From Phalacrocorax aristotelis (Eukaryota > Chordata > Aves > Suliformes > Phalacrocoracidae), in NCBI RefSeq assembly GCF_949628215.1, contig NC_134279.1, forward strand, positions 59,007,766-59,071,765: 64,000 bases of DNA. The letters are read 5' to 3'. Numbering within the stretch: the stretch's first letter is position 1; every line of letters begins with the position of its first letter. The notes under the pieces are model-generated. The model had not been told where the DNA came from. It made no database searches and saw nothing but the letters and a program-made list of their open reading frames with translations. Below are positions 13,401 through 25,826 of this stretch, piece after piece. Position numbers and translations under genes: made by a program.

Positions 13401-16400
13401 AAAGAACTGATTTTATGACAGTGATTTGTTACCGTTATTCACTTTGACGTATAGCAGGATGGGAGACTGTGCTGCTAAAGTAAATACAGTGGTTATATAT
13501 TCCTCCTCTGCTTTGGTTTTCTGCTCCAGTACAGCCAAAGAGCCTGCATCTGATGACCTTGCGGGCACATCACAAATGTCAGCCCAATGCAGGCAAAATT
13601 CTAAATTAGAAGCCAATTGCATGGAAAAATAAGGAGCTATTTCAGGAAGGTGATTTACTCAGTATCATAATTTATGAATTGGCTTCTTCATATTTTAATG
13701 TGGATGGCTTGAATTTGTCTGTTAGGGCCATTTTAGAATCTGAAAAAAAAAAAAAATACAATTGCCTGAACATTAATGTCTATGTTTAAGTAGCTCCAAG
13801 TGAGCTAAAGCCCAAGCCTTTCAGAGAAACTCATGAAGCAGAGAAAATAGAAAGGTTTTGTTTTTACTAGTGTTGCGGAAAGATCACTGATGTAGGACCC
13901 AGTCCTACAATCTGATTGATGCCAGAACCACTCTCGAGTCTGTCTGGAGAGATTGTACTAACCTACATCACAGATTTGGCGTTTGTTTACTCATATATTT
14001 GACAAAAGCGATCTTCCCACATGTTTAAAACCAGATAGTGAAAGAGAACATTCAAAGTATATACTAACTAAATTACACTGTCCTCAATATGTTATTGTAC
14101 TGTGTGCCATGAAAACTGACTGTATTAGGCAAGACTGATTTTTTATAAAAACTGTTCTTTTTCAAATCAGGTTTTTTTTCCCTCTAAAGTATCCTTTCTG
14201 GCTTTAAATGGCATACAACTATCACTGCACCATGTACCCACAAAATTAATTTAAAAACATCACAACTGTGAATACTTTATATTCCTTAAGATCATTAATT
14301 AATGACATAAAAAATAAAAGCCATCTACTGAATCTAGATTAGACTTTCTGACCTGTGTTTGGAGGTCAATAAGGTAGCATTCTTCCAGATGTCCTCTAGT
14401 CTTAAATTAACTTCAGCAAGCCACAGCAGTGGGTAACTGCAGGAAATACACTGGAGTTCCTTTACCATTAATTATTCCTCTTTGTAGCATCATACATTCA
14501 CCTTAATATTCAATGTTGCTATAAATCAAACAGTATTTTCTGAACTCTTAATTCTGTATATGAAATCTGGGTTTCTAGACTCATTTTCTTTCTCACTCAG
14601 AGCTTCTCCACAGGTACAAGTCATACTTTTGGTTTTGTTTTTTTTTATTTGCCCAGAATTTTCTGCTGGCTGTGAGTTGGTTTGAAGCTGTGGGTCTGGA
14701 CAGGCTGCAAAGCAATGAGGAAACCCATTCACTTACTCTGTGCATATTGCATCCAACACCTTTGCGAAAGGTAGGCTTTACCGCACTACAGTAAGGTGAG
14801 CTGAATAACTTTGCTGTTGCCTATTTTGTTATTGTCACCACTTGTGAAGCTGGGGGATTTAACATGTTTAGTGCTGGGGTAACGCGTGGATAAACATAGT
14901 CTCTCAAGTGAAGACCTACATTGTACTTTGAGAACTGTGAGGATTCAACAAATTCTTAAATTTTCCAACTCTTCTTCCACACTAAGTTATCTTCAAGCTT
15001 TTCAATCAAATTTGAAGTCTACAGCATCACCAAACTCTTGCAAAGTTTAGGAAGTTGGTCACAGAGGATTAACCGATTTCTCAGTGAGGGTATTGCTCAG
15101 CAAAGCAGAAAGAAATTATTCCAGGTGAGAAAATGAAATTAATAAAGCACAGATGAGTACCAGAAAGTTAGTGCCGGAGTGAGGTTGAAACCACAAAAAT
15201 GAAGAAATTGTCACATGACAATATTTCACAACACATTCAAGCCCTCAGGGGCTGTTTCACTAGTAATTTTAAGACAATTAGGTGTAGATCATGGAAATGT
15301 ACTAGAAGCCTTCCATTCCCATCACCATTAAGAGCAGCAGACACAAGACTATAAGAAGATATTTACCAGCACACAGACTGTTCCCATGCTGTTTATGTCT
15401 TCTTAAAGCAAGGCTACTCCATCTTTGGACTCACTGGGCAGGTACACAATGTTTTCTTCTCACACAATGTTAGCAGGACAGACTTCAAAGTCTGTGACAC
15501 TTTGTCTAGGTGGCTCTGTGTACAGAGGCCAAGTAAGCCTGCAACTCTCTCTGTGCCCTACTTTTTAGGGTCTACATCACCATATGAAGAAACAACATCA
15601 GGTTTCCTGCTGCACAGCCCAATCCCTTTGGAGTACCTCTGGTGCTGCACTCTACTTCCACCATCTGCCTGCAATAGTACCAGGAAAATTTGTCCCAAAT
15701 TACTTTATGTCCTCACTTTAGTTTCCAAATTTATGTCAGCTTGGAATTTGACAAAACATCTACGGTGATCTAGCGAGGTGCACTGAGTCAGTTTGGAGCA
15801 GAATGCAATTAATATTTTTTTTAACCTTAGCCCCTAAAGCAGCTCAACACATTGCTGGAACAAACTTCAATGCTAGCACAGGGGAAAACACTGAGAATGT
15901 ACGTCAAGGGATGGATCAGAAGAGAAAAGAATAACAGAACTGCCTCCTTTGACAGAGGACAGCTGTTAGATCTCCTCACTGTATCACCACTTGAACTAAA
16001 ATCCCATGGCAGTTTAAGACTGACTGAATTGGGGATCTGAGGTCCAGCCTTCTCTCTGCTCTAGATAGTGTGGCCTTGCTTCTCCATGACTCTCACAAAA
16101 GTGCTTATGAAACTGTTCTGGAATCAGGTTAGGATGCTAATTTAATTGAAAGTGTATCACTTTTCCTTTTGGAATATTTAAATTTATATGATCCACAGGA
16201 CAGTACAAGAGTAGGGGAAATGGTGAGAATGTGCAAGTTAGCAACCAAGGAAGTGTAAGGCCACCAAAAGCGGGACTCAGACTAGGTTAAGATGTTAAAA
16301 GCAAGCTTCTCTTTGGAGATATGTAAGGAACCTCTTCTCTATGTGAAAAGGAAGTTTCTGAAGGAAAATCTACTGTAACTCTGGAGGACGCTTGGATACT

Positions 16401-18829
16401 ATGGCTCCAATTACCCGCACTGGATTTCATAAGCCACAAGCATCAGACCTTTTAAGACAAAAGGAATGGCTAGTAGTCAGATGAGAAGCCATCATAAATC
16501 CGCTAACTATGTTTTGGCCTCAGTTCCACTTTTTTGTATCTCTGCTACAATCCCCAACAGAAAAAGTGAAGGAACAATAAATAATCTTGGAATGAACTCT
16601 GGCTCTAAAATGAAGTGCACATGACAGCACAAGTAACACACAGCTACTTTCAATATTATTTAAATTGAAGAATACACTAACAATGTCACCTGATACAGAA
16701 TACTATACTGTTGAAGTCATGATAAGAGTTCTTATTAGTCATTCAATAGCAGAAATTTCTGTATGATTTAGTATTTTGAAGAACTCAAAAGAAAATATAA
16801 TTTTTTATGTTGCTGTCACTGTAAGAGTGGGAATAGGCATGTCTTTTTACAAACCATGTGATTAATTTCATCTTCCTTGGTACGACATTGTCTCTGACTT
16901 TAAGTCAGGAAACGGCACTGGTATTGCACAAATTACTTCCTCCATGTGGCAATCACACATGAGGTTAAGGGAAACCACACAATATTTCTTATAAAATGAG
17001 GGTTGAACACAGGAGCACTTAATTGAGACAGGATGTCACAAAGTCACTCCAGGGTCTGACAAGAGCCCCATAAAGGCTTGGGATAATGCTGCTAGGGACA
17101 GGGTCATTGGCCACTAAAGACACCTGAAAGAAGAGTTCACATACACGAATCATTTGAACAGATCCCAGGATAGAGCTGGTGTAGTCACGGTTACGCTCGA
17201 GGCGTGAGAGTGTCCAAAGCACAGCTGGCTGTTTGCATTACAGCAGACACTTTATTAAGATTTACACAGCTAAACTTTGACCTACTTTATATACCGGACT
17301 ATGTATGTGCACAAATATGTATTTGATTTTTCAGTTGTTCTGTTGGATTTTCTCCTTCTGTTTTTTACATTAATTTCTTCAGTTAGCATTTGGGAGACAA
17401 ATCAAGAAGCAGCGCTAGCAGTTTGTAATTACATAAATTCAATCAAAAAAAGTGCACATGAATAGGAGGCAAAAACCAGCCAAATTAAGCTCTTTGTTGC
17501 ACTGAAACAAGTCCACTTACCTCATTTTGTTTCAGTGTTTTAGGGTTTTTGCAAAAGAAGAACCACACTTTAATGTCCCTAGACTCATCAAGCAGTAAAA
17601 TACAGCAGAAAAGATCACCTATCTTTAAAATTATCTTGCCTGATTTCTTTTAAGAACAGGAGACGGTGCTATTAAAAATGAGATACTTAGTGAGGCCATA
17701 ACTTAGCGTCTAATGTGAAAACAAGTTGTGTAAGAATCCTCAGTCACGAAGCTAAGCCTCACAACAACTGCTTTGGAGTTCACTGGGTCTCTGCCGTTCC
17801 TTTTATAGATGAATAATGTGAAGTTCACGCACGGCACCAGCTCTGTGCAGCCTCACAGAGCTAAGTGTTGATTTTCTGAAATCAGCTTCTCCAGTACATA
17901 ATCAGATCACAAACATGTAACAGAGTACTGCATTCCAGGTAATACAGCATGATCTAGTTAAGTGCATAAGCTATTGTAACTCATAGAATTAGGTGAAGGT
18001 TGTTTAAAAACATAGTAACTGTTAAAGCAATTGGTGGCCCAAAAAAATGAAGACTTCTCACAAAAGGAGAGATCTCTGATGTAACCAAACAGCTCAACAG
18101 GGCAAATGCTACATTTTAAAGAGTGTCTCAGTATAGAGAGATAGGGCTTATCTCTGTCTGCTATGGGGCAGATTCGGCACAAGCAAAGTCAATGAGCAGA
18201 CTCAGGTCTTGAGCAGGTGTCCCAGACTTCTGCAACTGTACGGGCACTGCAACTCTCATGGCAACATGCCTGCAGCTGCCAGAAGCCCAGTTCCTGGGCT
18301 GAAAGCTGTCCCTGATTTATGCATTACAGACAAAGATTTAGAAGAAGCAGACTTGTGGATGTCTTGTGCAGCTGTGATCCTACTAAAATCACATGCAATA
18401 TTTCTCTATAAAATAGAAAAGAACAGTTCTAGCCAGTGATTTTCCATTATAGCACTAACAGCTCTGGTAAACACAAGCATCTATTACAGGCTGTTATGAC
18501 AACTTGTGTCCAGACTCTTAGGAAAGGAAAAAAAAAAAAAAACACAAAAAGACCACTAAACTTAGCCCTTTCAATGAACTTTTTACATTTCTTCATACTC
18601 TAGTTCCACATCAGTCATTGATAATGTCACAGAAATATTTCTCCTTATATTGAGAGAAATCAGAATCAAGTTTCTAGGGTCACCCTCAAATCCTCTATAC
18701 CTCCAGTTCATATCACGGAAAGAAAAAAGGAGAAACTTTCAAATATTCCGAGGATCCGCTTCACTAAAAAAAGGTGACAGTGTTGTCTACTGACTTTACT
18801 CTGCATACAGGAATTTATTTTATGCTGTG

Positions 18830-19660
18830 ACCCGGAAGAACAGGTGGAGGACGCACTCTACAGGCAGCTGGAAGTAGCCTCACATTCACAGACCCTGGTT
18901 CTGATGGGGGACTTCAACCACCCAAGTATCTGCTGGAGGAACAACACAACAGGGCATAATCAATCCAGCAAGTTCCCAGAGAGCATCGATGACAAGTTGC
19001 TGACCCAAGTGACAGAGGAATTGATGGAGAGAGGTGGTCTGCTGGACCCCTTACCAACGTGGAAGGGCTTTTTGGGGATATGAGGGTCTAAGGCAGCCTT
19101 GGCTGCAATGACCATGAGATGGTGAAGTTCAGGATTCTGAGAAGCAGAGCAAAAAGCAAGATCACAACACTGGACTTTCAGAAGAGCAGATTTTGGCTAC
19201 TTCAGGTACTTGAAAAAGTACCATGGAGCAAAGGCCCTGGAGGGAAGAGTGTCCAAGAAAGCTGGTTGTTATTCAAAGACAGCTTCCTTCAAGCTTAAGC
19301 GCAGTCGATCCAAATGGCCAAGGAGTCAGGTAAAAACACCTGCATGGATGAACAAAGAGCTCCTGGCAAAACTCAAAACATAAAAATGGAGAATACTGAG
19401 GGTGGAAGCAAGGGCAGGTAACCTGAGAGGAATATATAGACATTGTCTGAGCATGCAGAGACATGGTGAAGAAAGCCAAAGCCCACCTGGAGTTGAATCT
19501 GGCAAGAGGTGTCAAAGGCAACAAGAAGGGCTTCTACAGCTGCATAGGTGACAAAAGGAAGACAAGGGAAAATGTGGGCCTTTGCTGAATGGAACACAGG
19601 ACTTGGAAATGGCTGAGGTACTGAATGCCCTCTTTGACTCAGACTTCTGTGAAACCATTT
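18830..19660 (+). mobile_element. CR1 LINE fragment, ORF2 endonuclease region to pre-RT linker
   Basis: The translation at 18844-19083 includes LVLMGDFNHPSICW, the conserved endonuclease-domain motif of avian CR1 ORF2, followed by ELMERGGLLDP. Downstream, other frames continue CR1-like text (for example NDHEMVKF and PAWMNKELL-type phrases, with frameshifts) up to about 19655. The reverse transcriptase domain and 3' end are missing, so the copy is dead and was trimmed at both ends. Orientation is opposite to the host gene TBC1D1. Confidence 0.88.
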
Positions 19661-22600
19661 TTAGAACTGTTATTCTTTACGTACAACAAATATAAAAGTA
19701 TAATAAAGGACAGTACAACCAACTAGTGACGAGTATTTAATTTGCCAGCCAAAACATCCATCAAATAAGATTAGGCATACCTAAGCAAAACAAACTGATA
19801 CACCAAAGAAAGATCAACACAATGGCATTTGGAACTACTTTTCCAAACTGAAAATAGGAACAGAAATTACTTTTCCACTGTAATGTTTTGGCTACTTTGT
19901 ATCTGCTGCAGAGGGATATTCTGTGACAGTATGCCATTAGCTTCTCATTATCTATCTCTGACTTCTCAGAGGGAATGACACACTGAAAAATAAAGCAAGG
20001 TGTCCTACAGAAGGAGGGTGGTGCTGTGTTTGCGGAGAATAAGCTCATGAAGGAAACAGCACACCTACCTACAGTTCCAAACATTTTCAAACTACCACAT
20101 CTCAAGTGCAGGGCAAAAATGTGAGTAATTTTTAATGTCTATAGTTTTCAACACCAACAATGTCAACAGCACCACATTTGTGTAGAACATAAGCAAATGT
20201 CAGACCAGAGGGTTCTGGGAAGACACATAGGCTGGTAGCATGTATGTTTTCACTTAAGCCATTGCACTCCTACAGTACCCAAGCACTCTGGCCAAGCTGT
20301 TCAACAAGGCTATGTTCTTATGACGAAGGTGCTATCCTGCAAGCACAGATTTTACCTGAGGGTTAATGTTTCCTCAGTTTCCACCACCATTACTCAACAC
20401 AGTATGCATAATCCCCATCTATGATCTATCAGTAGTCTTCACAAGCTCCCTTCAGGCAATACAATTGAATACAGCTCCATTCCTGAGCGCCTACAAAGAA
20501 CAGGCATTAATTCTTCAGCCCCAACCTCAGGCAGAAATTATTCAATCATGAGGGCCCATCAGAACCTCCACAGAATGAGGGCGAATGGATAAGAAACACC
20601 ACTATCTGTAACCAGTGGAAATTTACTGAGGTTATAAATAAAGGAAGGAAGGCTCCAGATCCCATATCTGACAGATCTGCTAATTAGAAAGGGAATTCTA
20701 ATCCATGAGAGAAGATCTCCCTAGGCAGTGTAAACCCGTCCTTTTAATACCAAGTGGAGTGGAACGATCTCTATATGCACTGCTTGTTTTCAAGTAACAT
20801 GCCAATGAGCACATCTCCCATTAACAAAATGCTGTTGCATTAAACATAAGATAGTTCCTCACTAATCAAGTATATATTCTCACTCAATTTGTGTATATAA
20901 AGGAGTACATTACAGTTAATGGACAGTCTATCTGCAGTGCTGATGCCAAAGGCCTCACCATTCCTGGTTTTCTGTACTTTCTACCACCTCCACAGCTACT
21001 CCTCTGTCTGCATAAAGTTCAAGTTTCTTGTCCTCCTCTTCAAAGGCCTTCACTGTTTTGTCTTCTGCTCACCTGCTTTTGCCTTAACAAACTAATCTTC
21101 CTAGTCTACTTCTCCCACAGACATCCTTCTGCCCTCTTCTATTCTACTTACCCTAAGGTAGGTATACACTCAGAACTTATTTGCAAAACCATGAAGTACC
21201 TTCTACTTCAAATCCTCAGTCAGACCTGACCTAATCTGAGAACTCTCTGTCGAATATAACCCTACCAGAGATTTACCTATGCAGACACAAAGAACTGTGG
21301 CTCTTGCAGTTTACAGTATCACTGCAATTAGTAACCGGTTGGATTTTTCCAAATAAAAATAATGAAGTGCAATTATCACAAAAGTTTGGATGTCCCAGAT
21401 TGCTTGGTAGAGTTGTTATGAACACGTAAACTCTGTGACTAAACCTATCTGGACTACTGTGTTTCTTTTACAGAGCTGAAGCAAAGGGAGAAAAGAGTCC
21501 TCATGAGCAAGAGCGCCAGCACAGGAGTTTGCTGAGTCACACAGGCTGCAAAGGTCCAGTTTCTAAAATTTGTCTCTCCTGAAGTTGAACATAAGCTGCA
21601 GCAACATAGTGCGAAATTCTCCATCCCAACTCTCTTGCTCTTAACAAACAGCTCCCTCGGTTTCTAACAAGGATATACAGTACACTCCTATGCTTTTAGT
21701 TGGGTATCTGCACAAAGGTAACAACAGTTCAATCCTCTTCATAAATACACAAACACCAATTAGCTAAAAAGGCATTACATGACAATATTCAGGTCAGAGT
21801 AACAACACCTTATAAAGCATAAGGGACTTACTTAAAAGGTAGATTAATCAGAAATTAAAATGAATTTACGTAAAACAGGCAGAGCTTCACTTTAGAGGAT
21901 AAGAACACTTGCTCTTATCTAAGTCAAGAGAAACAACCCTTGCAATCAAGGGAAGTTAAGAGACCAAGTGAAGGGTAGTTTTGAAAGGACAGATAACTCT
22001 GCAAATCTGGGGCTAAGCAGTTAAAACAGGCATCCAAAAATTCTGGGTATTGTCTCCAAAAACCTGTAAACACAGAGACAAATGTAACTAGAGATTTATT
22101 TTGTTCTATTTCATTTCAAACATGTCTAGGAATTTGATCAAACATAAGGAAAAAAGTACTTCAATCTTTCGTTACAAAAGAAAATGCACTGGAGGTGGTC
22201 AGCACTGTGTACTCACCATAATCCTGTAAAATCACAAGCAAAGATAAGTGCATAAGCAAACTGTAAAACGCATTTATCAACTCCTATTCAATGCCAAGTT
22301 CTGAAACACCTATTCCTTATTTCTGCTGCCTTACATAAATTTGGTATTCTACATTCTAACTCCATGGGATTTCTCACTTGAATGCTTATGATTTACAACA
22401 TACTTGCCTTCTAATTTACCAGAACTGCCTTTTTATCTGAGGGGGGTTTAACTAAAGCTGTTTCCATATGTTTTGGTCTCTTAGCTTGAAACCACGGATT
22501 TGGAACTGTACAATGTTCTGCTGTTGGGTAGGTTGGCATAAATCCCACGCATGGTGTATATTCACATAATACCTCCAAGGTGCTTCAGCAGGACGTCTCC

Positions 22601-23514
22601 TATGGGTCAAGCAAGCAGCATGTCGCAAGATGCTGTTTTCCAACATTATAACTAGAGTCTACACTCCAGAGGTGAAGGGTATGTCACTGTTTTGTCCCCA
22701 GCAGATCACAATAACTTTGTGCCAAATCCTACTCACCATACTCATTCATGAGAGTTATTGTCTCACATTACTCTCAAACAAAAGAAGAGATTATTTCTAA
22801 TGCTTCCACCTTTCAGCAAGGACACAACTTGCTCCTAGGAAAGGCAGACTGAGCCAAATTTGACCCACAGTGTGACACGCACGCTCAGCTCCTGTCTCAT
22901 GCCATGCAGCAGTGAGCCTGCATGCCACAGAGTCGCAGCACTGTGCTGTGGCCTCTCTCCCATTCCCTGACACCACCTGCAGGCTCTGCAGATTACAGAG
23001 CTAGGAAGGTTTCCACAGTGTCCTGCCGTTGGAAGTATATATATACGAAGGCTCCACCCTACCCCCTCCTCCTCCTGAGAAAGGAGGTGTCTCTATTTCA
23101 GTCACATAGGTCTCAAATCAGGAAAACAGAAATTTGAGAGGTCCAACCATAGGATTAGATAAAGTTCACAGTGACTCAAGGATGAAATCCCAGCCCTAGT
23201 GACATCAACAGAAAAACTCTCACTGACTCAAGGGCCAAGATTTTAGCCCATATCCCAAACTAAAGTGGTTTTTAAGCTGATGAAATTCAGGCTATCATCC
23301 TATAGGAGATTTACACACCTTTCACTTCACATACTGCACAGTTCATATTTAACCAAACCATTAACATTAAGTAAAGTGACACTTGTCAGTAAGTTTTAGT
23401 GAGATCCAGTCTCATTAAGGTCTCATTAGGACCGTACACTGTAGTGAAAGGTTTCAAACAGCACAAAAGCAACTCTGGGGTTGTTTGCTTTGGGTTTTTT
23501 TCCTGTTTACTTAC
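19661..23514. other. Presumed TBC1D1 intron next to the first coding exon
   Basis: Mixed unique sequence with no recognisable exon or repeat. The 112-codon plus frame at 20891-21229 and 114-codon minus frame at 19761-20105 have no family resemblance and are treated as chance. Confidence 0.6.
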
Positions 23515-23931
23515 TTTTGTCTGATCATCAGCTTTAAACACATAGCAGATACTTCGCTGATTTGCAGCTCCATCCTTTATCAGACATGCAAAGTAGCTTG
23601 GATCATGGCTGTTGTGAATCAGTTTGTGGACATGGTGTGGCTTATATTCAAACAAACTTGAACAAATCAAAGGATCCCACTGCTGGATTTTCCCTGTGTC
23701 TGGTTCACATCTCAAACTCGCTGGTGAAACATAAAGTCGGATTTGGCTGATGCTAGGTTCTTCTTTGGAAGACTTTGTACTAAGCATCCGGATCTCTGCC
23801 ACAATCCAAGGCAGCATTGACATGGTGGTTAGGGAATGCACTGGCAGAGAACCAACAAGCTGGAGACTGAAACTTGCTGAGAAATCACTAGGTGCTTGAT
23901 ACTTTTTAACTTTGAATGTTATTGGCTCCAT
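23515..23931 (-). CDS. TBC1D1: TBC1D1 first coding exon, residues 1-139 (N-terminal PTB domain part)
   Basis: TBC1D1 is a Rab GTPase-activating protein, phosphorylated by AMPK and Akt, that controls vesicle and glucose-transporter traffic. The ATG at 23929-23931 (A at -3, G at +4) opens MEPITFKVKK, followed by LQLVGSLPVHSLTTM, RCEPDTGKIQQWDPLI and HKLIHNSHDPSYFACLI, which match the human N-terminus closely. The frame ends ADDQTK at ACAAAA|GTAAGT, phase 0. Human continues with VPEIISS in the next exon, which is not in this window. This exon carries most of the first phosphotyrosine-binding domain. The open frame continuing past the donor to 23386 is intron read-through. Confidence 0.96.
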
Positions 23932-24030
23932 TTTAGAGTCCTTTAGGGAACCTGGACTAATTCACTAATATTTCAGTTCCATGGAATGACGATATCTGGA
24001 CGGTTCCTTTGGTTAAGGGACATGAGAGTT
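23932..24030 (-). other. TBC1D1: TBC1D1 5'UTR part of the first coding exon, with two short uORFs
   Basis: An excellent acceptor (long pyrimidine tract, CCTTTCAG, at 24031-24032) begins the exon 99 nt above the start codon, so at least one non-coding first exon lies upstream. The leader contains two upstream ATGs: one at 24021-24023 opening a 16-codon frame stopped at 23973, and one at 23980-23982 opening a 5-codon frame stopped at 23965. Both end before the main ATG. Confidence 0.85.
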
Positions 24031-24463
24031 CTGAAAGGAAAAAAAAAGTAGTTATGTAGGTGCTAGAACTCTATTAAAGATGAACTGTCAGTAAGGCAAA
24101 TATTTAATAGCTTAACATTAGAAGAAACATACTGATCATCTACTACGACCTATCTTGCATTTTTCCCCTACATCGGACATTACTATTTCAGGTCCAACAA
24201 ACATAATAGTACATAGTACTAAATACATTGCTTGGAAAAAAGTCAGTGCCGATTTAAAAGTTGCTTTATGACCCTTGCTAAACCATCTAATGAGCAACTA
24301 AACCAGAAAATACATGTTCTTTCTGGCCTGTGTCTGTTCCATGGGCAGGCACATGTCGATCACACTGACCTATTTCAATCCTATTATCACAGAAAGAACT
24401 CAGCTGATCTAATCTGACCTTCCTGACAGCTGTAGTCAGTGCTTGCTGAGACACCTTCACATT

Positions 24464-24485
24464 GGGGGGGGGGGGAAGGGGGGAA
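24464..24485. repeat. G-rich low-complexity run
   Basis: Twelve consecutive G followed by AA-GGGGGG-AAGG, on the plus strand, in TBC1D1 intron 1. Confidence 0.85.
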
Positions 24486-24589
24486 GGAAATAAGGGTGAT
24501 CTTTCTTGTTCATAGGTGGATGATTTTGAATTTGGCTACTAACATGAAGTTGTTTTCTCGGGTCTAGTTTGCCAAGTGATCATGGGCTG

Positions 24590-25210
24590 TTACCAACCAG
24601 ACTTTTTCATTAAATAACACCCCAGAAATTGCTGTCATCTGAAAAAGCTAGCAGCAGTCAACTGACCGACTGCTGACAAACCTGACAGATAGCGGAGATG
24701 AGGAACAATCCTTACAGCATCCCACTAAAAAACAGATGATAATTCACAATTCATGATTACATTTTAAGGCCTGCCAGCTAGCCAGGAATACTTACTGTTT
24801 GCCACATTGATATTGTATCATTTACATTTCTTAAAATATCAAATGGAACCAAGTTACATACGTACTGTTATAACCCTGTTATACCCAGCATCTACTACCA
24901 CTACTGTTATTACTTGTCAGTAGTTATAGTAACAGAATCCAATAATTGCATTTATCTATCAATTTTGTTTTGCAAAATATAGTCTATGACAACACATAGC
25001 TTGGCATTTGTTATACTACCATGTTTTAACTCCTCATTAATTGAACCTGGTTTCAGCTGTTACACTATTTTGTGTGAGACTGATGGGAAGCTGACAGGCC
25101 TATAATTGCCTATGGTTAAATACCATGACACTAGTTTACCCTCAGCCTTCTGAGTTTCCCATGAAAAGACCTATTAAAGACAACATGAACAGTCCCAAGA
25201 ACTCCTTACA
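24590..25210 (-). mobile_element. Ancient CR1/L3-like LINE remnant
   Basis: On the plus strand the text follows, in reverse-complement order, a CR1-type reverse transcriptase region. It shows CTGCCAGCTAGCCAGGAATA, TTGATATTGTATCATTTACA, AATGGAACCAAGTTACATAC, and near 25075-25115 TGTGAGACTGATGGGAAGCT followed by GACAGGCCTATAATTGCCT. These correspond to blocks conserved in CR1-family ORF2. It is heavily diverged and indel-ridden with no ORF, much older than the CR1 at 38.7-39.9 kb. The edges are approximate. Confidence 0.6.
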
Positions 25211-25790
25211 AAACATTTTTAATTATATTTGAACAAGTATTTAATAAATGGCATCTGTTTACTGTGGCAACAGTAGTTCTTGTCTTTGTTCATGTACAAA
25301 CATGACCAAAAATAGCAGTATTTTTCTCATGAGTTTTCATTAAACTTTGTCCTTTATTTGTCCTTGTAAAAATATTTTCAAAATTAGTTTCTAACAGCAC
25401 TTCACCTTGTTGAAAATGAAAGGAAATTTAGGGATTAAAACTTAAAAACAAAATTCAAGATGGAAATTAATTTTTAACTAAACAAGTGTTTAAAATGAAA
25501 CCGATTTGCAAATGTGGGGAAAAAAAGTGGGGAAAAACATTTCTGCAGTAACTGGCAAAGTGTAAAAACAAGAGAACTGCAGAAACCACATGTTTGGGCA
25601 CACTTACTTTTTTGGAACTTTTGCATCTTTTGACAAATGAACTCTGTGGCAACATTAAGAGTTCCAAGGATGCCAAATTTAGCAAAAGAAACAAATAGTG
25701 CAGGTTTTAAAGACACTATTTGAAGAAATTATCATAAGTAGCATTCTGGATGTGTAGAACAGTTCTTTAAAAAGCCTTTTTATAAACCTC

Positions 25791-25826
25791 TGTGCGTGTG
25801 TGTGTGTGTGTCTGTCTGTGTGTGTG
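25791..25826. repeat. (TG)n microsatellite, interrupted
   Basis: TGTGCG followed by about ten TG units, TCTGTC, then more TG. Ordinary dinucleotide repeat in TBC1D1 intron 1. Confidence 0.9.

Larger units (their letters stand above)
3531..18829. other. Presumed TBC1D1 intron, mostly unique AT-rich sequence
   Basis: About 15 kb without a recognisable exon. It contains A homopolymers (6781-6795, 10429-10446, 13742-13756, 18530-18542), a 26-bp imperfect tandem duplication at 4338-4389, and a stretch at about 8880-9260 with the texture of conserved non-coding DNA. No tRNA, rRNA or other RNA gene was seen, and no ORF resembles a known family. Confidence 0.6.

Noticed and set aside
17760-17900. 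Possible second MIR-like SINE (TTTTATAGATGAATAATGTGAAG... then CAGCCTCACAGAG)
   Set aside because: Only a short stretch resembles the 'ttttatagatgaggaaactgag' core and the rest does not follow the family order well enough.
23386-23514. Continuation of the TBC1D1 reading frame past residue 139
   Set aside because: It follows a consensus GTAAGT donor, diverges from TBC1D1 there, and is intron read-through.
1-23514. Search for the next TBC1D1 coding exons (VPEIISS..., phosphosite region, TBC domain)
   Set aside because: No matching translation was found in any frame, so these exons must lie beyond position 1.
24120-24420. Possible 3' end of the ancient CR1 (GATCATCTACTACGACCTATC)
   Set aside because: Suggestive of CR1/L3 3' phrases but too diverged to delimit; left out of the called element.
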